Below, piece after piece: positions 6,676-13,553 of a DNA stretch of 23,760 nucleotides (positions are counted from its first letter, which is position 1; every line of letters begins with the position of its first letter). The stretch covers positions 1-23,760 of the forward strand of contig JBKPDO010000184.1 in assembly GCA_046727955.1 (NCBI GenBank), given 5' to 3'. The notes under the pieces were generated by a model. It searched no databases. It was not told where the DNA came from and saw nothing but the letters and a program-made list of their open reading frames with translations. The stretch is from DASVXQ01 sp046727955 (GTDB lineage Bacteria > Actinomycetota > CALGFH01). The position numbers were made by a program, and so were the translations under genes.

Positions 6676-8456
6676 GCGGGTCCGAGCTGGCTCGCCGGGT
6701 GGTCCGGCCGGGGCTCATCGGCGGCATTGCAGTCGTCTATCTGGGCATGGTAGGGATGATCGAGAAGTTCGATGCCCGGTACCTCATCGGTAACTCGGTG
6801 ACGCTCGGACGCCTGCTGATGGCGCTGCCGCCACTGCTGGCCAGCTACCTCGCCGTGCGGCCGCGGGTCCGGGGCGGACAGCTCGAGCAGGTGCCGGCGC
6901 CGGCTGCGGTGGTCATCGGGCTGGGAAGCGGCGCGCTCGCCGGTGGCCTGGTCGCGGCCGCGATCGCCCTCGCCGAAGCCTTCCCGACCAGCACGGTCCG
7001 CGCCATTTTCGTGGCGGTCTCACCGGCGCTCCTGGACATCATGACCTTCGGCAAGAGCCTGCCGGTCGCCACCGTCCTGCTGATCGTGGGCGGGGCCGCG
7101 CTCGGCCTGGTCGGGGCCGCGTACCGGGAGCTCGGCCGGCAGTACCGACACCCCCTGACCGTCGGGCTGATCGTGATGTTCCTGCTGGCCCTGCTGCAGC
7201 GGATCGTGCCCCAGATGCTGTCCCAGCTCAACCTGGCCACGGATTGGCTGTACAGCGTCACCTTCGGTGGCCTGACCATCGGCGGCGCCATCATCGTGTT
7301 CGTGGTGGCTGCCGCCCTGGCCGCGGCCTGGTCCCTGCGGGGCAGGTGGGCGCGCCAACGGGTGGCGGCGTTGCCGCCGGCACGCCGCAGGGCGCTTGGA
7401 GGAGCAGGCGTGCTGGCGGTGATCGCGGTGCTGGCCGCGCTGCCCCTGCTGCTCGGCTCGGCCCTCTCCCAGGTGCTGGGCAGTGTGGGCATCTACGTGC
7501 TCATGGGGCTGGGCCTGAACATCGTGGTCGGCTACGCGGGCCTGCTGGACCTCGGCTACGTGGCCTTCTTCGCCGTGGGCGCCTACGCGACCGCGCTGTT
7601 CACGGGCGCCCACACGGTGAGCTCCCTGGGCGCCACGGTGTCACCGGCGTTCAGCATGAATCTCAACTTTTACGCGGCCGTGCCGCTGGTCGTCCTGATC
7701 GCGGCCTTCGTCGGGCTCTTGATCGGCGCCCCGGTCCTGCGGCTGCGGGGCGACTACCTGGCGATCGTCACGCTCGGCTTCGGCGAGATCGCGCGCATCC
7801 TGGTGACCTCGGACTGGCTGCAGCGGTACCTGGGCGGTGCGCAGGGACTCAGGGACGTCACCGACGCCCCCATCGGGGGGATCGGCTTCCGGGACCCGCA
7901 GCCCTTCTACTATCTGGTCGTGGCGTTCTGCGCCTTGGCGGTGTTCGTGTCGTGGCGCCTGGCGAATTCCCGCATCGGGCGCGCCTGGAACGCCATGCGC
8001 GAGGACGAGCTCGCGGCCGAGACCATGGGCGTCAGCGTGGTCAGTTACAAGCTCCTGGCCTTCGCCCTCGGCGCCGCCGTCGGCTGCCTGGCCGGCGCGC
8101 TGTTCGCGGTGCAGCTCGGCTCGCTCACGCCGACCAGCTTCAACATCCTGGTCTCCATCACCGCGCTGGCCGTGGTCATCCTGGGTGGGATGGGGAGCAT
8201 CCCCGGCGTGATCGTCGGCGCGCTCGTGCTGATCGGCATCCCTGGGTTCCTGAGCGAGTTCGAGGAGTTCCGCCTGCTGATCTACGGGGCGGTCCTGATC
8301 GGCATCATGGTCCTGCGGCCGCAGGGCCTCATCCCGAACGTCCGTCGCATGCGTGAGCTGCACGAGGAGGACGTCGAGCAGGATGAGTGGCTGCACCGCG
8401 GGGATGAGACTACGCCGGCGGTGACCGTCACCCCCGGGACTGGAGGTGGCGAATGA
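6672..8456 (+). CDS. livM: Branched-chain amino acid ABC transporter permease LivM with long N-terminal membrane extension
   Basis: Partner permease of LivH. It has 594 residues against roughly 320-430 in typical LivM. Residues 1-270 form an extra membrane region with about five or six hydrophobic segments (for example 16-30, 75-100, 125-150, 163-180, 200-220, 242-262). The LivM core begins near 271 with GIYVLMGLGLNIVVGYAGLL, then DLGYVAFFAVGAYATAL. The coupling segment is NAMREDELAAETMGVSV, and VILGGMGSIPGVIVGA follows. The tail (about 555-594) is charged, HEEDVEQDEWLHRGDETTP. It starts at GTG 6672, overlapping the livH stop, and ends overlapping livG by 4 bases. Extended LivM proteins are known in actinobacteria and other phyla; the role of the extension is not established here. 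There is no sign of a frameshift joining two genes. Confidence 0.92.
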   Translation: MSGSELARRVVRPGLIGGIAVVYLGMVGMIEKFDARYLIGNSVTLGRLLMALPPLLASYLAVRPRVRGGQLEQVPAPAAVVIGLGSGALAGGLVAAAIALAEAFPTSTVRAIFVAVSPALLDIMTFGKSLPVATVLLIVGGAALGLVGAAYRELGRQYRHPLTVGLIVMFLLALLQRIVPQMLSQLNLATDWLYSVTFGGLTIGGAIIVFVVAAALAAAWSLRGRWARQRVAALPPARRRALGGAGVLAVIAVLAALPLLLGSALSQVLGSVGIYVLMGLGLNIVVGYAGLLDLGYVAFFAVGAYATALFTGAHTVSSLGATVSPAFSMNLNFYAAVPLVVLIAAFVGLLIGAPVLRLRGDYLAIVTLGFGEIARILVTSDWLQRYLGGAQGLRDVTDAPIGGIGFRDPQPFYYLVVAFCALAVFVSWRLANSRIGRAWNAMREDELAAETMGVSVVSYKLLAFALGAAVGCLAGALFAVQLGSLTPTSFNILVSITALAVVILGGMGSIPGVIVGALVLIGIPGFLSEFEEFRLLIYGAVLIGIMVLRPQGLIPNVRRMRELHEEDVEQDEWLHRGDETTPAVTVTPGTGGGE

Positions 8457-9238
8457 GTCTCCTCGAGATCGACGGACTGTCCAAGCACTTCGGGGGCCTG
8501 AGCGCGGTCGACGACGTCGACCTCCAGGTCGAGGAGGGCGAGATCCTCAGCGTGATCGGCCCGAACGGAGCCGGCAAGACCACGCTGTTCAATATCGTCA
8601 CCGGCCTGTACGAGCCGGACAAGGGGTCGATACGGTTCGACGGTCATGAGCTCGTCGGGCTCAAGCCAAGCCAGATCTGCCGGCTTGGCATCTCCCGGAC
8701 GTTCCAGACCGTCCGCCTGTTCCCGAACATGACCGTGCTCGAGAACGCTATGGTTGGCCAGCACAGCCGCACCCGCTCCGGGGTGCTCGGGGCGATCCTG
8801 CGGACGCCAGGCACCAGGCAGGAGGAGCGACGCGCGCGGCAGCAGGCGCACGAGGCGCTGGCGTTCTTCGGCAGTCGCCTGGTCGGGTACAGGGAGGACC
8901 AGCTGGGCTCGATGCTGTCGTACGCCAACCGGCGGCGGCTCGAGATCGCGCGGGCCATGGCCACGGAGCCCAAGCTCATCCTGCTCGACGAGCCCGCCGC
9001 CGGCATGAACCCGAGAGAGACAGAGGAGCTCACCCAGCTGATCGGCAAGCTGCGGGAGGAGCGCGGCTACACCATCATCGTTGTGGAGCACGACATGCGG
9101 GTGGTCAGGGGCGTGTCCGACCGTGTGGTCGCGCTCGACTACGGGCGCAAGATCGCCGAGGGCACCTTCCAGGAGGTGTCCACCGATGACCGCGTCATCG
9201 AGGCGTACCTTGGCAAACGCGCGGTGGAGGCCGGATGA
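8453..9238 (+). CDS. livG: Branched-chain amino acid ABC transporter ATP-binding protein LivG
   Basis: A cytoplasmic ATPase, 261 residues, that pairs with LivF to drive LivHM. Walker A is GPNGAGKT (36-43), Walker B is LILLDE (175-180), the H-loop His is H213 in VVEHD, and the LivG-type GMNPRETEEL follows Walker B. The ABC signature reads LSYANRRRLEIARAMA (155-170): Ala replaces the usual Gly of LSGGQ or LSYGQ. I recall LSYAN in other LivG proteins, so it need not mean loss of activity. The start ATG overlaps the livM stop (ATGA), and the stop overlaps livF the same way, so the four downstream genes are translationally coupled. Confidence 0.94.
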   Translation: MSLLEIDGLSKHFGGLSAVDDVDLQVEEGEILSVIGPNGAGKTTLFNIVTGLYEPDKGSIRFDGHELVGLKPSQICRLGISRTFQTVRLFPNMTVLENAMVGQHSRTRSGVLGAILRTPGTRQEERRARQQAHEALAFFGSRLVGYREDQLGSMLSYANRRRLEIARAMATEPKLILLDEPAAGMNPRETEELTQLIGKLREERGYTIIVVEHDMRVVRGVSDRVVALDYGRKIAEGTFQEVSTDDRVIEAYLGKRAVEAG

Positions 9239-9969
9239 GCGGCGACGGCTCCGTCCCCGTCCTGGAGCTGCGTCACGTCAGCACGCACTACGGGCTGATC
9301 GCGGTGCTGCGCGACGTGAGCCTGGAGATCCGCCCTGGGGAGATCGTCTGCCTGCTCGGCGGCAACGCCAGTGGCAAGTCGACCACGCTGCGGACCGTCC
9401 TCGGCATGGTGGTGCCGAGCGAGGGCGAGGTCCTGTACCAGGGCAGGCCCATCGGCGGCCTGCCCACCACCGAGATCGTGAGCCGGGGGCTGACCATGGT
9501 CCCGGAGAACCGGCGCCTGTTCTCCCGCATGAGTGTGCGGGAGAACCTCGAGCTCGGCAGCTACCTGCGCAAGGACAAGCAGAAGGTCAAGGAGGACCTG
9601 GAGCGCGTGATGGAGCTGTTCCCGCGCCTGCGCGAGCGAATATCGCAGCGGGCGGGGACGCTCTCCGGGGGGGAGCAGCAGATGGTGGCGATGGGGCGGG
9701 CGCTGATGGCCGATCCCAAGGTGCTGCTGATGGACGAGCCCTCCATGGGGCTGGCCCCGGTCCTGGTGGAGCAGGTGTTCCAGATCATCCAGGACGTCAA
9801 CCAGATGGGCACCACCATTTTCCTGGTCGAGCAGAACGCCCACATGGCGCTGTCCATCGCCGACCGCGGCTACGTGCTGCAGACTGGCCGGATCGTCCTG
9901 GGCGACACCGCCAAGGATCTGATCGAGAATCCCGTGATGCAGAAGGCGTACCTGGGCGAGCTGACCTGA
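9235..9969 (+). CDS. livF: Branched-chain amino acid ABC transporter ATP-binding protein LivF
   Basis: Second ATPase of the importer, 244 residues. Walker A is GGNASGKST (42-50), with Asn-Ala-Ser where many LivF proteins have Asn-Gly-Ala. The signature is LSGGEQQMVAMGRALM (from 143), Walker B is VLLMDEPSMGLAP, and the switch position is LVEQNA, with Gln in place of the H-loop His as is usual in LivF. The N-terminal LRHVSTHYGLIAVLRDVSL is typical of the subunit. It starts at an ATGA overlap with livG and closes the operon. A gap of 94 bases follows before the next transporter. Confidence 0.94.
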   Translation: MSGDGSVPVLELRHVSTHYGLIAVLRDVSLEIRPGEIVCLLGGNASGKSTTLRTVLGMVVPSEGEVLYQGRPIGGLPTTEIVSRGLTMVPENRRLFSRMSVRENLELGSYLRKDKQKVKEDLERVMELFPRLRERISQRAGTLSGGEQQMVAMGRALMADPKVLLMDEPSMGLAPVLVEQVFQIIQDVNQMGTTIFLVEQNAHMALSIADRGYVLQTGRIVLGDTAKDLIENPVMQKAYLGELT

Positions 9970-10063
9970 ACCTCGGGCTCGAGCTGTGGTGTAATGCCCG
10001 GTCGTGCAACATTAGACATTCGCCCGCAGGTGGATGCAGGCGACCTGAGACGGAGGGCAAGGC
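9970..10063 (+). promoter_or_regulatory. Gap between the two ABC transporter operons
   Basis: No gene. TAGACA (10013-10018) is a plausible -10 for the downstream operon, but I see no convincing -35 at 16-18 bases. GCTCGAGC (9978-9985) is a short palindrome. GGAGGG (10052-10057) is the ribosome binding site of the next gene. No U-tract terminator is visible after livF, so read-through from liv is possible. Confidence 0.35.
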
Positions 10064-10981
10064 ATGGTGGGAATCAAGGGAAGGCATGGCGGGTTGCTGG
10101 CGCTGGTGGCCGGCGTCGCGCTGCTGCTCGCCGCCTGCGGCGGCGGCAACAAGAGCACGTCGTCGGGCAGCAGCAGTAGCGGTGGCCTCACCCAGCTTGG
10201 GCAGAAGCTGCCGTCCTCGATCCAGCAATCAAAGGAGATCAAGGTCGGCTCCGACATCGAGTACCCGCCGGTGGAGTTCTTCAAGGAGGGCACCCAGGAG
10301 GTCCAGGGCTTCGACTTCGACCTCGCCCAGGCGATGGGACAGAAGCTCGGGGTCAAGGTGACCTTCATCAACGACACCGACTTCGCCGGCATTCTGGGGG
10401 CGCTGGCGGCCGGGCGCTTCGACATCGTCATGTCGGCGATGAACGACACCCCTGAGCGACGCGCCAAGGCGGTCGACTTCATCGACTACTTCAACGTCAA
10501 CACCGGGATCCTGGTCGCCAAGGGCAACCCCAAGGCCATCAAGACGCTCGACGACCTCTGCGGCCAGACCGTCTCGGTGCAGAAGGGCACGGTCCAGGAG
10601 GACCCGATCCTCAAGGACCAGCAGGGCAAGTGCACCAGCGCGGGCAAGGCCAAGGTCAACGTGCTGGCGTTCGAGAAGGACGCCGACGCGGTGCAGCAGG
10701 TCAAGACCGGCCGCGCCGTCGCCGTCCTCGAGGACCTGCCGGTGTCGGCCTATAACGCCAAGACCGTGGGTGGCGGCAGCGCCATGGAGGTCGCCGGTAC
10801 CACCGTTGAAGCCGCCGGCAAGTATGGCATCGCGGTGCTCAAGAGCAACACCCAGCTCCGGGACGCGCTCCAGGCGGCGCTCAAGGCCGTGATCGCCGAC
10901 GGCAGCTACGATCAGCTCCTGCAGAAGTGGGGCATCCAGGCCGGCGCCCTCAAGACCGCTGACATCAACACGGGAACCTAG
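10064..10981 (+). CDS. Polar amino acid ABC transporter, substrate-binding lipoprotein (GlnH/HisJ family)
   Basis: Receptor of a second amino acid importer, 305 residues, in the SBP_bac_3 family that binds glutamine, glutamate, histidine, cystine, arginine and similar ligands. The signal peptide ends in LLAAC (lipobox), followed by a Gly/Ser linker (GGGNKSTSSGSSSSGG). The core has IKVGSDIEYPPVEFF, the family signature GFDFDLAQAMGQKLGVKV, AGRFDIVMSAMNDTPERRA (containing the ligand-binding Arg), and the C-terminal SYDQLLQKWGI. Two Cys residues (DLCGQTVSVQKG and GKCTSAGK) probably form a disulfide. It starts at ATG with GGAGGG seven bases upstream. The permease follows after 6 bases, so the three genes form an operon. 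The ligand cannot be assigned from sequence. Confidence 0.92.
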   Translation: MVGIKGRHGGLLALVAGVALLLAACGGGNKSTSSGSSSSGGLTQLGQKLPSSIQQSKEIKVGSDIEYPPVEFFKEGTQEVQGFDFDLAQAMGQKLGVKVTFINDTDFAGILGALAAGRFDIVMSAMNDTPERRAKAVDFIDYFNVNTGILVAKGNPKAIKTLDDLCGQTVSVQKGTVQEDPILKDQQGKCTSAGKAKVNVLAFEKDADAVQQVKTGRAVAVLEDLPVSAYNAKTVGGGSAMEVAGTTVEAAGKYGIAVLKSNTQLRDALQAALKAVIADGSYDQLLQKWGIQAGALKTADINTGT

Positions 10982-10987
10982 CGGGCG

Positions 10988-11926
10988 ATGGCGGTCGTGG
11001 AGCAGGAGCCGGCGGGTGGCGCCGCGCGGATCCGCGCGGTCCCGGTCAGGCACTGGGGCCGGTGGCTCGGCGCGCTCGTCGTGTTCCTGCTCCTCGCCTG
11101 GCTGGTGCAGGCGGCGCTGCGGGCGCACGTCCTGGATTTCAAGGAGGTCCGGCGGTTCCAGTTCAGCCCGTTGATCCTCGACGGGCTGAAGAACACCGTG
11201 ATCATCTCGGTGGCCGCCCAGGCCGTCGGGGTCGTGCTCGGGGTGACGTTCGCGGTGATGCGCCTGTCCAAGAACCCGGTGCTGAGCGTGGTCAGCTCGT
11301 TCTACATCTGGTTCTTCCGCGGCACGCCGGTGCTGGTGCAGCTGCTGTTCTGGTACAACGCGGTGCCGCAGGTCTTCAAGACCCTCACGATCGCCATTCC
11401 GGGCACGGGCGTCACCCTGTACACCACGCCGATGGTGAGCTTCATGACGCCCTTCATGGCCGCGTTCCTCGGCCTGGGGCTCAACGAGGGCGCCTACATG
11501 GCCGAGATCGTGCGGGCGGGCATCCTCTCGGTCGACGAGGGGCAGACCGAGGCCGCCCACGCGCTGGGGATGACCTCGTCGCTCACCATGCGGCGGATCG
11601 TGCTGCCGCAGGCGATGCGGGTGATCATCCCGCCGACGGGCAATGAGTTCATCTCCATGCTCAAGACGTCGTCGCTCGCCTCGGTGATCCTCTTCCACGA
11701 GCTGGCCAGGGCGGCGTCGGACATCTACTCGGTCAACTTCCTGGTCTTCGAGCTGCTGGTGGTCATCAGCATCTGGTACCTGCTACTCACCACCGTGGCC
11801 AGCATCGGCCAGTACTACATCGAGCGGCGCTATGCCCGGGGCACCTCCAGAGCCCTGCGGGACACGCTCGTGCAGCGCGTCGGGCGCAACCTGCTCCCCG
11901 GACGGAGGCGGCGCGAATGGGAGTGA
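10988..11926 (+). CDS. Polar amino acid ABC transporter permease (HisM/GlnP family)
   Basis: A 312-residue membrane permease. After a first helix (about 20-42) come ILDGLKNTVIISVAAQAVGV (the HEQRO-type start of the transport domain), FYIWFFRGTPVLVQLLFWYN, and the EAA loop EGQTEAAHALGMTSSLTMRR that contacts the ATPase. PPTGNEFISMLKTSSLASVI then follows, typical of the family. The C-terminus is basic (RRYARG...PGRRRREWE). Only one permease gene is present, so the transporter is likely a homodimer. The start ATG is 6 bases after the receptor stop, with no obvious ribosome binding site, suggesting translational coupling. The end overlaps the ATPase gene. Confidence 0.92.
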   Translation: MAVVEQEPAGGAARIRAVPVRHWGRWLGALVVFLLLAWLVQAALRAHVLDFKEVRRFQFSPLILDGLKNTVIISVAAQAVGVVLGVTFAVMRLSKNPVLSVVSSFYIWFFRGTPVLVQLLFWYNAVPQVFKTLTIAIPGTGVTLYTTPMVSFMTPFMAAFLGLGLNEGAYMAEIVRAGILSVDEGQTEAAHALGMTSSLTMRRIVLPQAMRVIIPPTGNEFISMLKTSSLASVILFHELARAASDIYSVNFLVFELLVVISIWYLLLTTVASIGQYYIERRYARGTSRALRDTLVQRVGRNLLPGRRRREWE

Positions 11927-12696
11927 CCCCAGGAGTGACCCCAATGGTGCTGGCCCAGGGCGTGCACAAGCGCTTCGGCCGCCTGGAGGTGCTCAAGGGC
12001 ATCGACCTCGAGGTCCAGCCGGGCGAGGTCATGGTGATCGTGGGCCCGTCGGGCTCCGGCAAGTCCACCCTTCTGCGCTGCATCAACCACCTGGAGAAGA
12101 TCAACGCTGGCCGGCTGTACGTGGACGGCGAGCTGGTCGGCTACCGGCAGGTGGGGGACAGGATCTACGAGCTCAGGGAGCGGGAGGTCGCGCGCAAGCG
12201 CGCCGAGATCGGCATGGTGTTCCAGCGCTTCAACCTGTTCCCGCACATGACCGCGCTGGGCAACGTGATCGAGGCGCCGGTCCGGGTCAAGGGGACCTCC
12301 AGGGGGCAGGCGCTCGAGCGCGGGCGCGAGCTGCTGGCCCAGGTCGGCCTGGTGGACAAGGCAGACGTCTACCCGGCGCAGCTCTCCGGCGGCCAGCAGC
12401 AGCGGGTGGCGATCGCCCGCGCGCTGGCGATGGACCCCAAGCTCATGCTGTTCGACGAGCCGACCAGCGCGCTCGATCCCGAGCTGGTCGGCGAGGTGCT
12501 CGAGGCGATGAAGAAGCTCGCCGTCAGCGGCATGACCATGGTCGTCGTCACCCACGAGATGGGGTTCGCGCGAGAGGTCGGCGACGAGCTGGTGTTCATG
12601 GACCAGGGGGTGGTGCTCGAGGCCGGCAGGCCCGCCGAGGTCCTCAGCAACCCGAGGCACGAGCGCACCAAGTCGTTCGTCGCGAGGATCCTGTAA
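11917..12696 (+). CDS. Polar amino acid ABC transporter ATP-binding protein (GlnQ/HisP family)
   Basis: ATPase of the second importer, 259 residues from ATG 11917 or 250 from ATG 11944. Walker A is GPSGSGKST (43-51), the signature is LSGGQQQRVAIARALA (from 146), Walker B is LMLFDEPTSALDPE, and the H-loop is VVVTHEMGF. A short insertion (LVGYRQVGDRIYELREREVA) before the Q-loop FQRFNLFPHM is of the kind seen in HisP and AapP-like proteins. There are two candidate starts. ATG 11917 has GGAGG (11904-11908) upstream and overlaps the permease by 10 bases. ATG 11944 has AGGAG (11931-11935) and gives the usual family N-terminus MVLAQGVHKRFG. The difference is a 12-base tandem duplication (11920-11943). 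I slightly favour 11944 as the ancestral start. Confidence 0.93.
   Translation: MGVTPGVTPMVLAQGVHKRFGRLEVLKGIDLEVQPGEVMVIVGPSGSGKSTLLRCINHLEKINAGRLYVDGELVGYRQVGDRIYELREREVARKRAEIGMVFQRFNLFPHMTALGNVIEAPVRVKGTSRGQALERGRELLAQVGLVDKADVYPAQLSGGQQQRVAIARALAMDPKLMLFDEPTSALDPELVGEVLEAMKKLAVSGMTMVVVTHEMGFAREVGDELVFMDQGVVLEAGRPAEVLSNPRHERTKSFVARIL
11920..11943 (+). repeat. 12-bp tandem duplication at the permease/ATPase junction
   Basis: GGAGTGACCCCA is present twice without interruption (11920-11931 and 11932-11943). The first copy contains the permease stop TGA (11924-11926). The second supplies the GGAG that serves ATG 11944. In the ATPase frame it encodes Gly-Val-Thr-Pro twice. Confidence 0.9.
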
Positions 12697-12930
12697 GGGC
12701 GCCAAGTCACCCTTGCGGCGGGATGAGGAGCCCGGGCGGGGACCGAAGGACCTTTGGCTCCGTTCGCACCTTCCCCGAGTGCGCTCGTTCTCTACTCGGT
12801 CCTTCGGACCCCCGCACCGGACGGACCAGCGGGGCCCCCGCAGGGGACCCCGAGAGATGGCAAGCTAACAGCCGCGCATGCTCGGGTCAACTTCCTGCGA
12901 TCGTTGCCCGCCAAGGGATTTGCGCATCAG
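12697..12930. other. Repeat-rich intergenic stretch after the amino acid ABC operon
   Basis: No convincing gene. CCGAAGGACC (12743-12752) is the exact reverse complement of GGTCCTTCGG (12798-12807). The right arm alone also forms GGTCC-TTC-GGACC (12798-12810). GCGGGG-C-CCCCGC (12829-12841) is a further stem. These could end or stabilise the ABC transporter message, although no T-run follows. The frame open from ATG 12878 has poor codon bias until about 13030. Confidence 0.5.
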
Positions 12931-12947
12931 CGCAGGTCGCACCTGCG
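12931..12947. promoter_or_regulatory. Operator-like 17-bp palindrome
   Basis: CGCAGGT (12931-12937) and ACCTGCG (12941-12947) are perfect inverted arms with a 3-base centre. It sits about 100 bases before the anti-sigma-type gene, just upstream of a possible stress promoter, which is a sensible place for a dimeric regulator. Confidence 0.4.
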
Positions 12948-12974
12948 TCAATGGAAGTTGGATAGATGTATCTG

Positions 12975-13001
12975 GTTTCAAACGGTCGCTCAGTTGGGAA
13001 A
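12975..13001 (+). promoter_or_regulatory. Possible sigma-B/sigma-F-type promoter
   Basis: GTTTC (12975-12979) and GGGAAA (12996-13001) are separated by 16 bases, resembling the GTTT...GGGTA(T/A) promoter of general-stress sigma factors apart from A in place of T in the -10. Transcription would begin near 13008, ahead of the proposed TTG start at 13040. The match is imperfect. Confidence 0.3.
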
Positions 13002-13039
13002 GTACGGTTGGCCCCACTCCGGCGATCGATCTGCTTGCC

Positions 13040-13465
13040 TTGGAACTTGTCATCCCCTCCTCGTCCAGGTTCCTGCCGCGTGTCAGGCACGCTGTCGCCA
13101 GAGCGCTGCGTGGCCTGCCCAGGGACAGAGTTGACGACGTGCTGCTCGTCCTGGACGAGGCGGTCAGCAACGCCATCCGTCACGGCTCCCGTGCGGGCGA
13201 GCCGATCGAGGTGGCCGTGAACGTGGACGACGGCTGGATCGACATCCGGGTACGTGACCGCGGCCCGACCCCGGACCTGCCGCGATTACCGAGCGCGCCG
13301 CCGGGCACGCTGGCCACCGGCGGCCGCGGGCTCTGGCTGATCGCGCAGCTGGTCGACGAGGTGTGGCTGCGGCGCGCCGGTGAGGGCACCCTGCTGTGGG
13401 CACGCTGCCGGGTGCCGCCGTCCTCCACCCTGACCAGCGGGCACGGCCTGCGCTCGGTCCGCTGA
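13040..13465 (+). CDS. RsbW-type anti-sigma regulatory factor (GHKL ATPase)
   Basis: A compact serine kinase/anti-sigma domain (HATPase_c_2), about 141 residues from TTG 13040. Such proteins bind a sigma factor and are released by an anti-anti-sigma factor that they phosphorylate. The N-box is LDEAVSNAIRHG (E40, N44, H48), the G1 box is VRDRGPTPD (D73, G75), and the G2 box is TGGRGLWLI (93-101) followed by LVDEVWLRRAGEGTLLWARC. The start is uncertain. The frame is open back to ATG 12878, but those 54 codons show weak codon bias and no family resemblance, whereas ELVIPSSSRFLPRVRHAV is the normal beginning of the domain. No ribosome binding site precedes the TTG. No sigma factor or antagonist gene is adjacent, so it is an orphan here. 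Confidence 0.82.
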   Translation: MELVIPSSSRFLPRVRHAVARALRGLPRDRVDDVLLVLDEAVSNAIRHGSRAGEPIEVAVNVDDGWIDIRVRDRGPTPDLPRLPSAPPGTLATGGRGLWLIAQLVDEVWLRRAGEGTLLWARCRVPPSSTLTSGHGLRSVR

Positions 13466-13553
13466 GCCAGACCTTCGATCCACTCGTCCAAACTCGTCCA
13501 CAACCTGGAGGATCCCGGCCTCCACGGTCTGGCGGCGCTGTTAGACTCGCCAA
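13466..13553 (+). promoter_or_regulatory. Terminator-like dyads and leaderless promoter before polA
   Basis: GCCAGACC (13466-13473), directly after the anti-sigma-type stop, pairs with GGTCTGGC (13526-13533). Nested inside, TGGAGG pairs with CCTCCA around 7 bases. ACTCGTCCA is directly repeated (13482-13490 and 13492-13500). TAGACT (13542-13547) is a good -10, placing the start of transcription on or within a base or two of the polA GTG at 13554. polA therefore probably has a leaderless mRNA. I see no clear -35. Confidence 0.55.

Noticed and set aside
8906..8932. LivG signature LSYAN as evidence of an inactive ATPase
   Set aside because: Walker A, Walker B and the H-loop are all intact, and I recall LSYAN in other LivG proteins, so loss of function is not supported.
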